A stretch of DNA of 64,000 bases from Mesorhizobium sp. B4-1-3. GTDB lineage: Bacteria; Pseudomonadota; Alphaproteobacteria; Rhizobiales; Rhizobiaceae. The position numbers were made by a program, and so were the translations under genes. Shown piece by piece: positions 23,207 to 32,273 of this stretch; within the stretch, counting starts at the first letter, position 1, and every line of letters begins with the position of its first letter. Location of the stretch: the NCBI RefSeq assembly GCF_006439355.1, contig NZ_VFTG01000014.1, positions 62,001 through 126,000 of the forward strand, in the 5' to 3' direction. The notes beneath the pieces are model-generated. The model was not told the origin of the DNA. It saw only the letters and a program-made list of their open reading frames with translations, and did no database searches.

Positions 23207-25288
23207 ATGAACATCGCCGCCCGTGATTCGTCCTTCGAGACACCTGCCTATCTTGCCCGGCTGAACGACGAGCAGCGGCTGGCGGTGGTGCATGGCGACG
23301 GCAAGGTGGCGACGCCGCTGCTGGTGATCGCCGGCGCAGGCTCCGGCAAGACCAACACGCTGGCGCATCGCGTCGCGCATCTCATCGTCAAGGGCGCCGA
23401 TCCGCGCCGCATCCTGCTGATGACCTTCTCGCGCCGCGCCGCCGCCGAGATGGCCAAGCGCGTCGAGCGCATCGCCGGCGAGGTGCTGGGCCGCGACGCG
23501 ACGATCATCGCCGACGCGCTCGCCTGGGCCGGCACGTTCCACGGCATCGGCGCAAGGCTCTTGCGCGACTATGCCGAGCAGATCGGCCTCGATCCCCCCT
23601 TCACCATCCATGATCGCGAGGATTCCGCCGACCTGATGAACCTTGCCCGGCACGAGCTGGGATTCTCGAAAACCGAAAGCCGTTTCCCGACCAAAGGCAC
23701 CTGCCTGCAGATCTATTCACGGGCGGTGAACGCGCAGGCGCCGCTCGGGGAGGTGCTGGGCTCCGCCTTCCCCTGGTGCGCGGCATGGGCGGACCAGTTG
23801 AAGGAACTGTTCGCGGCCTATGTCGAGGCCAAGCAGGCGCAGAACGTGCTCGATTACGACGACCTCCTGCTCTATTGGGCACAGATGGCGGCCGAGCCGG
23901 AGATCGCCGCGCATCTCGGCAACCGCTTCGACCACGTGCTGGTCGACGAGTATCAAGATACCAACCGGCTTCAGGCCTCGATCCTTTTGGCGCTGAAGCC
24001 GGACGGCGCGGGGCTCACCGTGGTGGGCGACGACGCGCAGTCGATCTACTCCTTCCGCGCCGCGGAAGTGCGCAACATCCTCGATTTCCCGAACCAATTC
24101 GCGCAAGGCGCCGAGATCGTCATGCTGGAGCGCAACTACCGCTCGACCGAGACGATCCTGGCCGCCGCCAACAAGGTGATCGGGGAAGCCAGCGAGCGCT
24201 TCACCAAGAATTTATGGACCGAGCGCCGCTCCTCGCACAAGCCGCAGCTGGTCAGCGTGCGCGACGAGCCCGAGCAGGCCAACTATGTCTGCCAGACGAT
24301 CCTGGCCGAACGCGAGGCCGGCACGGCGCTGAAGGCGCAGGCGGTGCTGTTCCGCACCTCGAGCCACAGTGGACCGCTGGAGGTGGAGCTGGCGCGCCGC
24401 AACATCCCCTTCGTCAAGTTCGGCGGCTTGAAGTTCCTCGACGCCGCGCATGTGAAGGACATGCTGGCGATGCTGCGCTTCGCCGAGAACCCGCGCGACC
24501 GCGTCGCCGGTTTCCGCGTGCTGCAGCTCATGCCGGGGATCGGCCCGTCCGCCGCATCGCAGATCGTTGACGCCATGACGACGTCGCTGGACGAGACCCT
24601 CGGCCTTGCCCGCTACCGGCCGCCGCAGCGTGCCGCGCAGGACTGGCCGGTGTTCCTCGACATCTATAACGGGCTGCGCGCTGGCGCCAAATGGCCGGCG
24701 GATCTGGAACGGATCAGGCTCTGGTACGAGCCGCATATGGAGCGCATCCACGAGGACGCGGTCACGCGCCGCGCCGATCTCATCCAGCTCGAGCAGATCG
24801 CATCGACCTATCCGTCACGCGAGCGCTTCCTGACCGAGCTCACCCTCGATCCGCCCAACACCACAAGCGACCAGGCCGGTCCGCCGCATCGCGACGAGGA
24901 TTATCTCATCCTGTCGACCATCCACTCGGCCAAGGGCCAGGAATGGAAGAACGTCTTCGTGCTCAACACGGTAGACGGCTGCATCCCCGCCGATCTCGGC
25001 GTCGGCACCAAGGAGGACATCGAGGAGGAGCGGCGCCTGCTCTATGTCGCGATGACCAGGGCCAAGGACAGCCTGCATCTGGTGGTGCCGCAGCGCTTTT
25101 ATCCGCACAACCAGGCGGCGCGCGGCGACCGCCATGTCTATGCCTCGCGCACCCGCTTCATCCCGGCCTCGATGCTTTCGGTTTTCGAGCAATCGTCCTG
25201 GGCAAGTGCTGCGCTCAAGGACGACCCGCGCCAGCGGCCGGGCGTCAAAGTCGATCTCGGCGCCCGCATGCGCGGCATGTGGAAATAG
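23207..25288 (+). CDS. UvrD/Rep-family ATP-dependent DNA helicase
   Basis: 693-residue SF1A helicase. Q-motif LNDEQRLAVVHGDG; Walker A AGAGSGKTNTLAHR; motif Ia MTFSRRAAAEM; motif II VLVDEYQDTN; motif III VVGDDAQSIYSFRAA; motif IV LERNYRSTETIL; motif V STIHSAKGQEWKNVFV; motif VI EEERRLLYVAMTRAKDSLHL. All ATPase/translocase motifs are intact. It is somewhat shorter than UvrD (about 720) and has no extra nuclease domain. Stand-alone gene, so a general DNA-repair or replication-restart role is likely but unassigned. Confidence 0.94.
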   Translation: MNIAARDSSFETPAYLARLNDEQRLAVVHGDGKVATPLLVIAGAGSGKTNTLAHRVAHLIVKGADPRRILLMTFSRRAAAEMAKRVERIAGEVLGRDATIIADALAWAGTFHGIGARLLRDYAEQIGLDPPFTIHDREDSADLMNLARHELGFSKTESRFPTKGTCLQIYSRAVNAQAPLGEVLGSAFPWCAAWADQLKELFAAYVEAKQAQNVLDYDDLLLYWAQMAAEPEIAAHLGNRFDHVLVDEYQDTNRLQASILLALKPDGAGLTVVGDDAQSIYSFRAAEVRNILDFPNQFAQGAEIVMLERNYRSTETILAAANKVIGEASERFTKNLWTERRSSHKPQLVSVRDEPEQANYVCQTILAEREAGTALKAQAVLFRTSSHSGPLEVELARRNIPFVKFGGLKFLDAAHVKDMLAMLRFAENPRDRVAGFRVLQLMPGIGPSAASQIVDAMTTSLDETLGLARYRPPQRAAQDWPVFLDIYNGLRAGAKWPADLERIRLWYEPHMERIHEDAVTRRADLIQLEQIASTYPSRERFLTELTLDPPNTTSDQAGPPHRDEDYLILSTIHSAKGQEWKNVFVLNTVDGCIPADLGVGTKEDIEEERRLLYVAMTRAKDSLHLVVPQRFYPHNQAARGDRHVYASRTRFIPASMLSVFEQSSWASAALKDDPRQRPGVKVDLGARMRGMWK

Positions 25289-25382
25289 CCGTCGGCGCGG
25301 CTGCAACCAAGACCCAGGATCGGCGTTTCGGAAACGGCGGGTTCGCCAGGCCGCTTAAAGGACGTTTCTGTGAGATCGCTTA

Positions 25383-25433
25383 ATGCATGTCGCCCAAAAG
25401 TGCGGAGCGGTTTTGGGAGAACGACATGCATCA
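25383..25433. repeat. ATGCATGTCG palindromic repeat, copy A
   Basis: ATGCATGTCGCCCAAAAGTG ... GGAGAACGACATGCAT: imperfect palindrome ending in ATGCATGTCG / CGACATGCAT. A second copy in inverse orientation lies at 34480-34528. Confidence 0.7.
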
Positions 25434-25499
25434 AAACAAAGACTTAAAGCGCGTCGCCCGAATCCCTTTCAGCGCGACGCACTTTAGACGGGCGTGAGG

Positions 25500-25781
25500 A
25501 TGGAACCAGCAACTGTGGCCATGATCCTGCTTACCTGCGGCGCGCAATTGCAGGCCTGCCATGTGGTGGACACGCGGCCAGCCATCTATGCCGGGATGGA
25601 CCAGTGCACGGCCGCCCTGCCCGCCCGCCTGCAAGGCACCATGTTCATCGGCAGATGCGAGCCTGTGACGGGCGTCGCTCCGGGTAATCGGGTCGCCTTG
25701 GTGCGAGTGATCAGGGGCAACGGATCCGGTGCAACCTCGACAGACTATCTCGTCGATCGCCTCGACGACGTCCCGAACTGA
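25500..25781 (+). CDS. small secreted hypothetical protein
   Basis: 93 residues. A hydrophobic N-terminus (PATVAMILLTCGAQLQA) resembles a signal peptide, followed by CHVVDTRPAIYAGMDQCTAA with two cysteines, LQGTMFIGRCEPV and a polar C-terminus. The four mature cysteines suggest a periplasmic disulfide-bonded protein. Start uncertain (GTG 25494 or ATG 25500; no convincing ribosome-binding site). No family assigned. Confidence 0.55.
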   Translation: MEPATVAMILLTCGAQLQACHVVDTRPAIYAGMDQCTAALPARLQGTMFIGRCEPVTGVAPGNRVALVRVIRGNGSGATSTDYLVDRLDDVPN

Positions 25782-25961
25782 TCACAATGATCATGCCGGA
25801 CACCTTCTCGTCGGCAACCCACGCATGTCTTGTTGCACGTTGACCAGCGGCCACCTGGCGACCGTCCTGGAACCTGTTGGCGCGAGCCGCGTTGTCGAGC
25901 GTCTTACCCCAACCGGAGCGGTGGCGGCCCTGCCACGATCCTTCCATCTCGAGAGGTCCGA

Positions 25962-26264
25962 ATGTACGACAGGACGTTCTTCACCCCGGTCGCCCTCAGC
26001 GTCGGCGCCGGCCACAAGCGCATGATCGCCTCGCTGTTCGACATGCATGACTTCCTGACCGAGTTTCCGCCGTCGCGCCGGCGCCTCAGCTACGGCGCCG
26101 CGGTGAAGGCCTGCGAGGCCGCGCGGAGCGGAGAAGTGTCGGTCGAGGCCGCGCGCGACGCGCTGATCACCTTCGCGGTGACGGCCGGCGTGCTCTGGCC
26201 CTCGGAGCAGCCGATCGTCTCGGCCAAGCCCGTGGCGCGCGGCCATGGCGGCTTCGCCGCCTGA
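25962..26264 (+). CDS. DUF982 domain-containing protein
   Basis: 100 residues. FTPVALSVGAGHKRMIASLF then DFLTEFPPSRRRLSYGAAVK ACEAA and VSVEAARDALITFAVTAGVL follow the DUF982 pattern (helix-rich, with AC-A and AR-AF/I blocks), a family abundant in Mesorhizobium and without known function. GAGAGG lies before the ATG at 25962; the longer frame from 25830 is unsupported. 25782-25961 and 26265-26556 hold no gene I can support. Confidence 0.75.
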   Translation: MYDRTFFTPVALSVGAGHKRMIASLFDMHDFLTEFPPSRRRLSYGAAVKACEAARSGEVSVEAARDALITFAVTAGVLWPSEQPIVSAKPVARGHGGFAA

Positions 26265-26556
26265 CAGCAAGACACTTCCTTTTCAGGAAGCCTGCCATCT
26301 ATGAACCGACCCGCAGGTCAGTTCGCCCGATGGCGGAATTTCCGTGCCGTCATCCGGCTTGGCGGCCGCCGGCGAAGCTTCGGTGATCGGCACGGCCGGC
26401 TCGGCCGCGTTGACGAAGGGATGATGAGCTGCCGGTGACAGAGCTGCGGCACCGGCTCGTCGACCCCGTATTTCTGCGGCATGAACAAGGTGCCGCCGAT
26501 TCAACAGCAGCCGCCGCTGAGAGCGGTTCAGCCAAGCTCCTGCCGCGAAGAGCCGT

Positions 26557-27342
26557 TCAGTGGATCGTGCCGGCGATGTCGCCCGACGGCACACCGCGCG
26601 GGCTTTCGAAGCTCACCTGGTCGCGTCCGTTCGATTTTGCCTTGTAGAGATGCTTGTCGGCGACCTGGAACATGTCGTGATAGGTGGTTGGACCGCTGAA
26701 GGCGATGCCGCCGATGCTGACCGAGAGCGGCCATGGCTGACCGCCGGGCGCGAACCTGGCCTCGCGGATGCGCAGACGGATCGATTCCGCGACCAGGAAG
26801 GAGCGCGTCGCGTCGGCGCCCGGCAGGAAGACCGCGAATTCCTCGCCGCCGATGCGGCCGACAATGTCGGCGCCGCGCAATTGCCCTTGAATCGTGCTGG
26901 CGATCAGCTTCAGGGCCTGGTCGCCGCAGTCATGGCCGAGACGGTCGTTGATCGATTTGAAATGGTCGGCGTCGACGATCAGCAGCGCGCCGGAATCGGC
27001 GACGTCATGGCTGCGCGCCTGCTCCAGATAAGCCTCCACCAGCATCGAGAAGGCGCCGCGATTGAAGACGGCCGTCAGGCTGTCGGTCGCGGCGACGATG
27101 CTGAGCTCCTTCTGGGCGATCGCCAGCTGGCGCATCTTCCACATCAAGAAGAACAGGAACGAGCCGCCGAGGACGAGCGGCAGGAAAAGGTCGGTGAGCT
27201 TGGCCCAGAGCAAAGCCTGCGGCGACAGCGACGGAAAATTGAAGGAATCGACGAAGAAGGCGGCCGCAATGAAAAAGGCGGTGCCGGCGACGGTGACCAC
27301 CACGATCCTGCCCCAACTCGTGGGGGACAAATCGATGCGCAT
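26557..27342 (-). CDS. membrane-bound diguanylate cyclase (GGDEF)
   Basis: 261 residues. Two N-terminal transmembrane helices (IVVVTVAGTAFFIAAAFFVD and about residues 50-66), a short linker, then a GGDEF domain: DSLTAVFNRGAF, VDADHFKSINDRLGHDCGD, and the active-site loop GGEEF in RIGGEEFAVFLPGAD. GGEEF is an active variant, so synthesis of cyclic-di-GMP from GTP is expected. No RxxD product-inhibition site is visible five residues ahead (RGADIVGRI has RGAD, which fits RxxD loosely). No EAL or sensor domain. GGGAG precedes the ATG. Confidence 0.9.
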   Translation of the reverse strand: MRIDLSPTSWGRIVVVTVAGTAFFIAAAFFVDSFNFPSLSPQALLWAKLTDLFLPLVLGGSFLFFLMWKMRQLAIAQKELSIVAATDSLTAVFNRGAFSMLVEAYLEQARSHDVADSGALLIVDADHFKSINDRLGHDCGDQALKLIASTIQGQLRGADIVGRIGGEEFAVFLPGADATRSFLVAESIRLRIREARFAPGGQPWPLSVSIGGIAFSGPTTYHDMFQVADKHLYKAKSNGRDQVSFESPRGVPSGDIAGTIH

Positions 27343-27717
27343 GTCATTGCTCCCACTGCAACTGGCTTATTGTGGAGCGCAGGCGCCAAGGAAGTCCTAA
27401 TATATTAGCTTCAATTCAAGTGTGGTTAATGGGCGGTCGGACCGCCTGTGGTGACGGGCAAGCAGGGAGCCCACACCAAAGACTCTTCGACTGCCCAGAG
27501 GTTTCTCGTCAGCGTGCCACTGCGGCCGGCGACGCGGTGGGCCGCAGAGCCTCACGGCTGGTCGACACTCCTGGTTGAACTCGTTGCGCCGGCACCGGGA
27601 ACGGTATGGCGCTGTGACTTGGCGCACGATCCTGCCGAACCTTCGGCTCAGATCGTGCGCCAATGTTGTCGATGCATGTGGGTCACCCAAAACCGCCGCG
27701 CTTTCGGGCGACATGTC
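27343..27717. other. intergenic region with large hairpin
   Basis: 375 bases without a gene between a divergent promoter for the cyclase and the 3' end of the glycine-rich gene. Contains the inverted repeat TTGGCGCACGATC / GATCGTGCGCCAA (27619-27631, 27651-27663) with inner CCGAA/TTCGG, a 45-nt hairpin about 55 bases beyond the glycine-rich stop codon, lacking a T-tract. Confidence 0.55.
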
Positions 27718-28353
27718 TCAGCGGCGCGCGATCATCAGGCAGAGAGCCTTGAGGTCGCTGTCATAAGACCCCTCGCTCGAAAGCACATCGACGCAGCGCT
27801 TCTTCATGCGCGCCAACTGATTGCCGGACATGCTGGCGGCGGCGCCAGGCAAGCCCGGTTTGGTGGAGGTGCTGGGATTGGACGGGTTACTGGGGTTGCC
27901 TGGATTGGATGGGTTGCTGCCAATACCGAGCCCCAGACCAACATTGACGCCGTTGCCGACGTTGGCGCCGACGCCGGCGTTGATGCCGCTTCCAACACTA
28001 GCGCCCAGACCGGCGTTGATGCCGTTTCCGACATTGGCGCCGACGCCGGCGTTGACGCCGTTTGCGCCGCCGACCGAGGCTGTGGCGCCGGCGTGGGTGC
28101 CGCCCGAGCCGCCCACAGATGCGCCGGCCCCGGCGTTGACGCCACCTGAGCCACCGACCGAGGCGCCAAGGCCGGCGTTGATGCCGCCACCACCACCGAC
28201 AGACGCGCCAACCCCAGCATTGGCACCGCCGGATCCACCGACAGATGCGCCTACCCCAACACCAAGACCCGCGGCGTTCGCAGGCATGGCCAAAATGGCC
28301 ACGATCGTGCCAAAGGTCAGGGTAACGGCGGCTTTTTCAATAATATCGCGCAT
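27718..28353 (-). CDS. glycine-rich repeat secreted protein, copy A
   Basis: 211 residues. Signal peptide MRDIIEKAAVTLTFGTIVAI ... MPANA, then about 100 residues of Gly/Ala/Val/Asn repeats of 13-20 residues (GVNAGVGANVGNG, GINAGLGASVGG type), an Asn/Pro/Ser linker, and a C-terminal non-repetitive part KKRCVDVLSSEGSYDSDLKA LCLMIARR with two cysteines. AGGAG six bases before the ATG sets the start at 28353. Together with the next gene it forms a paralogous pair with shared signal peptide style. Surface- or envelope-exposed structural role is inference only. Confidence 0.75.
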   Translation of the reverse strand: MRDIIEKAAVTLTFGTIVAILAMPANAAGLGVGVGASVGGSGGANAGVGASVGGGGGINAGLGASVGGSGGVNAGAGASVGGSGGTHAGATASVGGANGVNAGVGANVGNGINAGLGASVGSGINAGVGANVGNGVNVGLGLGIGSNPSNPGNPSNPSNPSTSTKPGLPGAAASMSGNQLARMKKRCVDVLSSEGSYDSDLKALCLMIARR

Positions 28354-28769
28354 GACATTCTCCTTTTTCACGACAGCACATTCAGCACTGGGTATGCAAG
28401 CATTGCCTGCACACCAACACTGAATACACGGATGAGTTACGCGCGAAGTTTCGCCCGGTTTCGCCAAGGCGCTCCCGCTGACACGTTGTGGTTTTCAAAA
28501 TCTATATTCGTCACTTAGGACTATATAATAATTTTCTTAAGTTTTTTATTTAGTACCATATGGGTAAATGAGATCGAGATTTGAGCCTGCTTAGCGAGTC
28601 GCGACGCGCTCGTTCGGCATCGCTGCGCGCATAGAGTTGCTCCACTATGACCGGCCCATGTGGAAGGGGAGCGTGTGATTGGCCTCGATGCAAGCTCGAA
28701 GGGCACGACGATGGCGCGAAGCGGAGGCAGCTTCCGCCCTGGCGGGGGCTGCCTCTTCCTGAGAGCGCT
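28354..28769. other. intergenic AT-rich promoter region and terminator
   Basis: 416 bases. 28500-28560 is strikingly AT-rich (ACTATATAATAATTTTCTTA) and probably contains the promoter of copy A. 28724-28755 is a GAGGCAGC / GCTGCCTC stem with inner CGCC/GGCG pairs just after the copy B stop, likely its terminator. No gene seen. Confidence 0.55.
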
Positions 28770-29600
28770 TCAGTGAGCCGTCATGCCGCCCGCGCCGCCG
28801 ATGCCACCCGCGCCGCCGATGCCGCCCGTCGTGCCGAACGAGGTGCCGGTGGTGGTCGTGCCGGTGACGCCCCCGATCGACCCGCTGGTGCCGGCGTTCA
28901 AGCCGCCAGCGCCGCCCACGGTGCCGGTGCCGCCGACGCTACCTGTTGCACCGAGCGAGGTGCCGCTGGTCGTGCCGGTGGTGCCGCCGATCGAGCCGCT
29001 GGTGCCGGCGTTCAAGCCGCCGGGGCCGCCCACGGTTCCGGTGCCGCCGATGCCGCCCGTCGCACCGAACGAAGTGCCGGTGGTGGTCGTGCTGGTGGCG
29101 CCGCCGATCGAGCCGCTGGCGCCGGCGTTCAAGCCGCCGGTGCCGCCCATGGTGCCGGTGCCGCCGATACCGCCCGTCGCACCGAACGAGGTGCCGGTCG
29201 CCGTCGTTCCGGTAGCCCCGATCGACCCGGTGGTGCCGGCGTTCAAGCCGCCGGTGCCGGCCACGGTGCCGGTGCCGCCGATGCCGCCCGTCGCACCGAA
29301 CGAAGTGCCGGTGGTCGTGCCGGTGGCGCCGATCGACCCGGTGCTGCCGGCGTTCAAGCCGCCGGTGCCGGTGCCGCCGACACCGACGCCACCGATATTG
29401 CTGCCAAAGCCCGTGCCGAGACCGGTTGAACCGCCGATCGAGGAGCCCGCTCCGGCCCCCGCGCCACTCGGGCTGCCCGCGGCGACGCCGGTGTTGTCGA
29501 TGCCAAAGCCGATGTCGAGACCGGCAGCATTGGCCGGCACGGCTAGAATGGCGATGCCGCCGACCAACGTGCCGGCGATTTTTTCTACGATACCATTCAT
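28770..29600 (-). CDS. glycine-rich repeat secreted protein, copy B
   Basis: 276 residues. Signal peptide MNGIVEKIAGTLVGGIAILA VPANA, then Gly/Thr-rich tandem repeats of 37-39 residues (111-117 bp), five copies of a unit containing GGLNAG.SGSIG, TGTSFGATGGIGG and TGT.GG. The DNA repeats are strongly conserved, so copy number can vary. GGAG seven bases before the ATG fixes the start; the frame continues upstream to 29789 without a signal. No Cys. The collagen-like/adhesin-like composition suggests an extended surface protein; the function is unknown. Confidence 0.75.
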   Translation of the reverse strand: MNGIVEKIAGTLVGGIAILAVPANAAGLDIGFGIDNTGVAAGSPSGAGAGAGSSIGGSTGLGTGFGSNIGGVGVGGTGTGGLNAGSTGSIGATGTTTGTSFGATGGIGGTGTVAGTGGLNAGTTGSIGATGTTATGTSFGATGGIGGTGTMGGTGGLNAGASGSIGGATSTTTTGTSFGATGGIGGTGTVGGPGGLNAGTSGSIGGTTGTTSGTSLGATGSVGGTGTVGGAGGLNAGTSGSIGGVTGTTTTGTSFGTTGGIGGAGGIGGAGGMTAH

Positions 29601-29823
29601 GGTATTTCTCCTTCGTTGCCACATTTTTCCGCAACGCATCGCCGGAGCGCCGTGTCCGGGCGGATGACTGTGCGAGAGGGAACAAGGGGAATACGAACGG
29701 GCCCGGTCAGGGTTCCACTTTTTCAGGGAAAAATTCGTTGTTTCAAAAGGATATACAAGTTTTCCCTGATGTTTGAGTGTGATCGACAATCGGCGATCGG
29801 AAAGCCGTAGGCGATCGCCGCGA

Positions 29824-30333
29824 TCAAGCGTAGGCGCGGCCTTCCTCCGAGCGCTGAAACAGCATCAGGTCGAGCGGCACCGATGGCCGGCCGAGGACGG
29901 TAAGACACATATGCGCCTGGCCGCGATGATGGGTCTGGTGGTTGAAAAGATGGCTGAGCGCCGGCGCCAGCCGCTGCGAGACGGTGCGCATGTCGGTCGT
30001 CATATAGGCAAAACGTCCGGTGAACGCTTTGTCGGTCATGCCGCCCACCCAGTCGGCGATCCTCCTATCCTCGGCCTCGCGTGCCAGGCGCAAGCCCGGG
30101 AAGGCGCGATAGAGGATCGTCGCAAGATTCGAGGGCGCGTCACCCTCGCCCGTAAAGCGCTTCATCCAGACGCGGTCGGTGACGAGCAGATGGTTGAGCG
30201 TTCCGAGCATCGAGCCGAAGAAGGCGCCGATGTCGCGGCCGAGTTCCTCTTCGTCGAGATCGGCGGCGGCATCATAGATGCGCGTGTTGGCCCATTGATT
30301 GTAGGCCGCAAACATCATGAAATGCTGTTTCAT
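29824..30333 (-). CDS. DinB-family protein
   Basis: 169-residue four-helix-bundle metalloenzyme-like protein: FAAYNQWANTRIYDAAADLD with conserved His-type positions LGTLNHLLVTDRVWMKRF, LSHLFNHQTHHRGQAHMCLT. His residues in NHLL and HxTHHR form the expected metal site. DinB/YfiT-like proteins are thiol-dependent transferases or detoxifying enzymes. Divergent from a GST gene 54 bases away, consistent with a shared stress or detoxification promoter. Start at 30333; a longer frame extends into the GST. Confidence 0.88.
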   Translation of the reverse strand: MKQHFMMFAAYNQWANTRIYDAAADLDEEELGRDIGAFFGSMLGTLNHLLVTDRVWMKRFTGEGDAPSNLATILYRAFPGLRLAREAEDRRIADWVGGMTDKAFTGRFAYMTTDMRTVSQRLAPALSHLFNHQTHHRGQAHMCLTVLGRPSVPLDLMLFQRSEEGRAYA

Positions 30334-30387
30334 TCTTCCATCCGGGTCACAATGAATCCCGGCTCTTCGTAACCCGCAGGAACCGTA

Positions 30388-31080
30388 ATGGCCATTCTGT
30401 TCTATGACCTCGTCGGCCACGACACCGAACGCCCGTTCAGCCCGCATTGCTGGAAGACGAAGATGGCGCTGGCCCACAAGGGGCTCACCGCGACCAAGGT
30501 GCCGACGCGCTTCCTCGAAGTGCCCAAGGTGGAAGGCGGCGTGTCGAAGACGGTGCCGGTGATCCGCGACGGGGAGCGCGTGTTGGCCGATTCCTTCGCT
30601 ATAGCGCTCTATCTCGACGAAGCCTATCCGGAGCGGCCGACGCTGTTCGGCGGCGAAGGCGGCAAGGCGATGGCGCGCTTCATCGAACGCTGGTCGCAGT
30701 TCACCATCCATCCTTACATCGCAACCGTGGCCCTTACCGACCTGCATGAGATGCAGGACGAGACGAATGGCCGCTACTTCCGCGAGGATCGTGAACGGCG
30801 CTATGGCAAGCGGCTGGAAGAGGTGGTGGCCGGACGCGATGCCGGGCTCGCCGGCTTCCGCGCCTCGCTGGAGCCGCTGCGCTCGATGCTCACCTACCAG
30901 CCCTTCATCGGCGGAGCCTCGCCGCTATTTGCCGACTACATCGTCTTCGGCGCGCTGCAATGGGGGCGCATCGCCTCGCCTTTCCAGCTGCTTGACGACA
31001 GCGACAACATCGTCCGCTGGTTCGAGCGCTGCCTCGACCTGCATGGCGGGATCGGCCGGCAGGTCGCGGCCGCGGCGTGA
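30388..31080 (+). CDS. glutathione S-transferase family protein
   Basis: 230 residues. N-terminal thioredoxin fold (FYDLVGHDTERPFSPHCWKT then KMALAHKGL), SKTVPVIRDGERVLADSFAI with the conserved Val-Pro and Glu/Asp-Ser motif, and a helical C-terminal domain. SPHCW resembles LigE/LigF beta-etherase-type GSTs. Detoxifying glutathione conjugation is a family role; substrate unknown. AGGAA-type site upstream of ATG 30388. Confidence 0.9.
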   Translation: MAILFYDLVGHDTERPFSPHCWKTKMALAHKGLTATKVPTRFLEVPKVEGGVSKTVPVIRDGERVLADSFAIALYLDEAYPERPTLFGGEGGKAMARFIERWSQFTIHPYIATVALTDLHEMQDETNGRYFREDRERRYGKRLEEVVAGRDAGLAGFRASLEPLRSMLTYQPFIGGASPLFADYIVFGALQWGRIASPFQLLDDSDNIVRWFERCLDLHGGIGRQVAAAA

Positions 31081-31102
31081 ACGCGGCGAGCACCGGACTG
31101 CC

Positions 31103-31399
31103 ATGTTGCGCTATGAGATGCGGGCCAAGATCTGGGTTTACCCCGGCAAGGGCGGCTGGCATTTCGTGACGCTGCCGGCGGACGTCGCGGCGCGGATCAA
31201 GGCGGCGATGGCGGGACTGGCGCGCCCTTGGGGCTCGCTCGGCGTCACGGCCAGCATCGGCGAGACCAGGTGGCAGACATCGCTCTTCCCCGACAAGACC
31301 TCCGGCAGCCTGCTGTTGCCGGTCAAGGCCCCGGTGCGCCAGCGCGAAGGTCTCAAGGCCGGCGATACGCCGACATTGACCATAGAGGTTGAGTTTTAG
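31103..31399 (+). CDS. DUF1905 domain-containing protein
   Basis: 98 residues: AKIWVYPGKGGWHFVTLPADVAARIKAAMA then GVTASIGETRWQTSLFPDKT and GSLLLPVKAPVRQREGLKAG DTPTLTIEVEF. This is the small beta-rich DUF1905 fold. It begins 23 bases after the GST stop, so the pair may be cotranscribed. Function unknown; such domains sometimes accompany YdeI-like proteins. Confidence 0.85.
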   Translation: MLRYEMRAKIWVYPGKGGWHFVTLPADVAARIKAAMAGLARPWGSLGVTASIGETRWQTSLFPDKTSGSLLLPVKAPVRQREGLKAGDTPTLTIEVEF

Positions 31400-31402
31400 C
31401 GG

Positions 31403-31621
31403 CTACTTCCCGCGCTCGTTGGCCGGCCCGTCCTTCTCCACCAGCTTGACGCAGATCGGGTCGCCCTTTTCCATCCGGATGCATTGCCACTCCGGACCAA
31501 AGCCGAAATTCTGCTGCCCGAGCCGTGGAAAGAGCAGCTCGCCGAAGACGATCGCGGCAAGAACCGCGGCCATGATGATGATACCGCGGATATCCCCCCG
31601 CCTGAGATAAGGCCAGTTCAT
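31403..31621 (-). CDS. small membrane protein (72 aa)
   Basis: MNWPYLRRGDIRGIIIMAAV LAAIVFGELLFP gives one transmembrane helix, followed by a periplasmic-type domain with two cysteines (WQCIRMEKGDPICVKLVEKD). GGAG lies 8 bases before ATG 31621. It ends 3 bases from the stop of the convergent DUF1905 gene. Hypothetical; no domain recognised. Confidence 0.6.
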   Translation of the reverse strand: MNWPYLRRGDIRGIIIMAAVLAAIVFGELLFPRLGQQNFGFGPEWQCIRMEKGDPICVKLVEKDGPANERGK

Positions 31622-31799
31622 CGCCTTCACTCCGCTGCCGCAACGTCCCGGATTTCCATGTGAAGGATTTTCGCAGCCGCCTATTTATCCCGCAAAGGGT
31701 TCTCCTTGACCAGAACCCCCGCCTCCCCTTGGCAAGCCGCCGGGCGGCTTGTATAGAGCCCGCCACCCTAATTTCCATTCCCAGAACAAGGACGACTCT

Positions 31800-32222
31800 A
31801 TGGCGATCGAACGCACCTTCTCCATGATCAAGCCCGACGCGACCAGGCGCAACCTGACGGGTGCCATCACCAAGATGCTCGAGGACGCCGGCCTGCGCGT
31901 CATCGCATCGCGCCGTGTGTGGATGAGCCGCCGCGAGGCCGAAGGTTTCTACGCCGTTCACAAGGATCGCCCGTTCTTCGGCGAGCTGGTGGAATTCATG
32001 TCGTCGGCGCCGACCATCGTGCAGGTGCTGGAAGGCGAGAACGCCATCGCCAGGAACCGCGAAGTGATGGGTGCCACCAACCCGGCCAACGCCGCCGAAG
32101 GCACCATCCGCAAGGTGCACGCGCTGTCGATCGGCGAGAACTCGGTGCATGGCTCGGACGCGCCGGAAACCGCCGCGCAGGAAATCAAGTACTGGTTCTC
32201 GGATACCGAGATCGTCGGCTGA
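31800..32222 (+). CDS. ndk: nucleoside diphosphate kinase
   Basis: 140 residues, standard length. [20 protein letters not shown], then the active-site segment [20 protein letters not shown] with the phosphohistidine His and the family signature N-x-x-H-G-S-D. ERTF and KPD N-terminal pieces and [16 protein letters not shown] are typical. Transfers gamma-phosphate between NTPs and NDPs. AGGACGACTCT precedes the ATG, and a strong terminator follows at 32245. Confidence 0.97.
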   Translation: MAIERTFSMIKPDATRRNLTGAITKMLEDAGLRVIASRRVWMSRREAEGFYAVHKDRPFFGELVEFMSSAPTIVQVLEGENAIARNREVMGATNPANAAEGTIRKVHALSIGENSVHGSDAPETAAQEIKYWFSDTEIVG

Positions 32223-32244
32223 GGCTTAAGTTCAAGTTTTACGG

Positions 32245-32273
32245 AACGGCCCGACCAGGCGGGCCGTTTTTGT
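32245..32273 (+). terminator. rho-independent terminator of ndk
   Basis: Stem AACGGCCCG / CGGGCCGTT with loop ACCAGG, followed by TTTTGTTT, 22 bases after the ndk stop. Confidence 0.9.

Noticed and set aside
24212-24751. 179-aa minus-strand frame inside the helicase
   Set aside because: Shadow of a gene with all SF1 motifs; no independent features.
26283-26594. 103-aa minus-strand frame between DUF982 and GGDEF genes
   Set aside because: No ribosome-binding site, low-complexity Arg/Ser/Ala composition, and it overlaps the C-terminus of the cyclase.
28780-29380. tandem 111-117 bp repeats as a CRISPR array
   Set aside because: No short conserved repeat alternating with unique spacers; the whole unit is conserved and coding, and no cas gene is present.
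28783-29667. 294-aa Pro-rich plus-strand frame opposite the glycine-rich gene
   Set aside because: Pro/Val repeats are the reverse complement of Gly repeats; the minus strand has a signal peptide and ribosome-binding site, the plus strand none.
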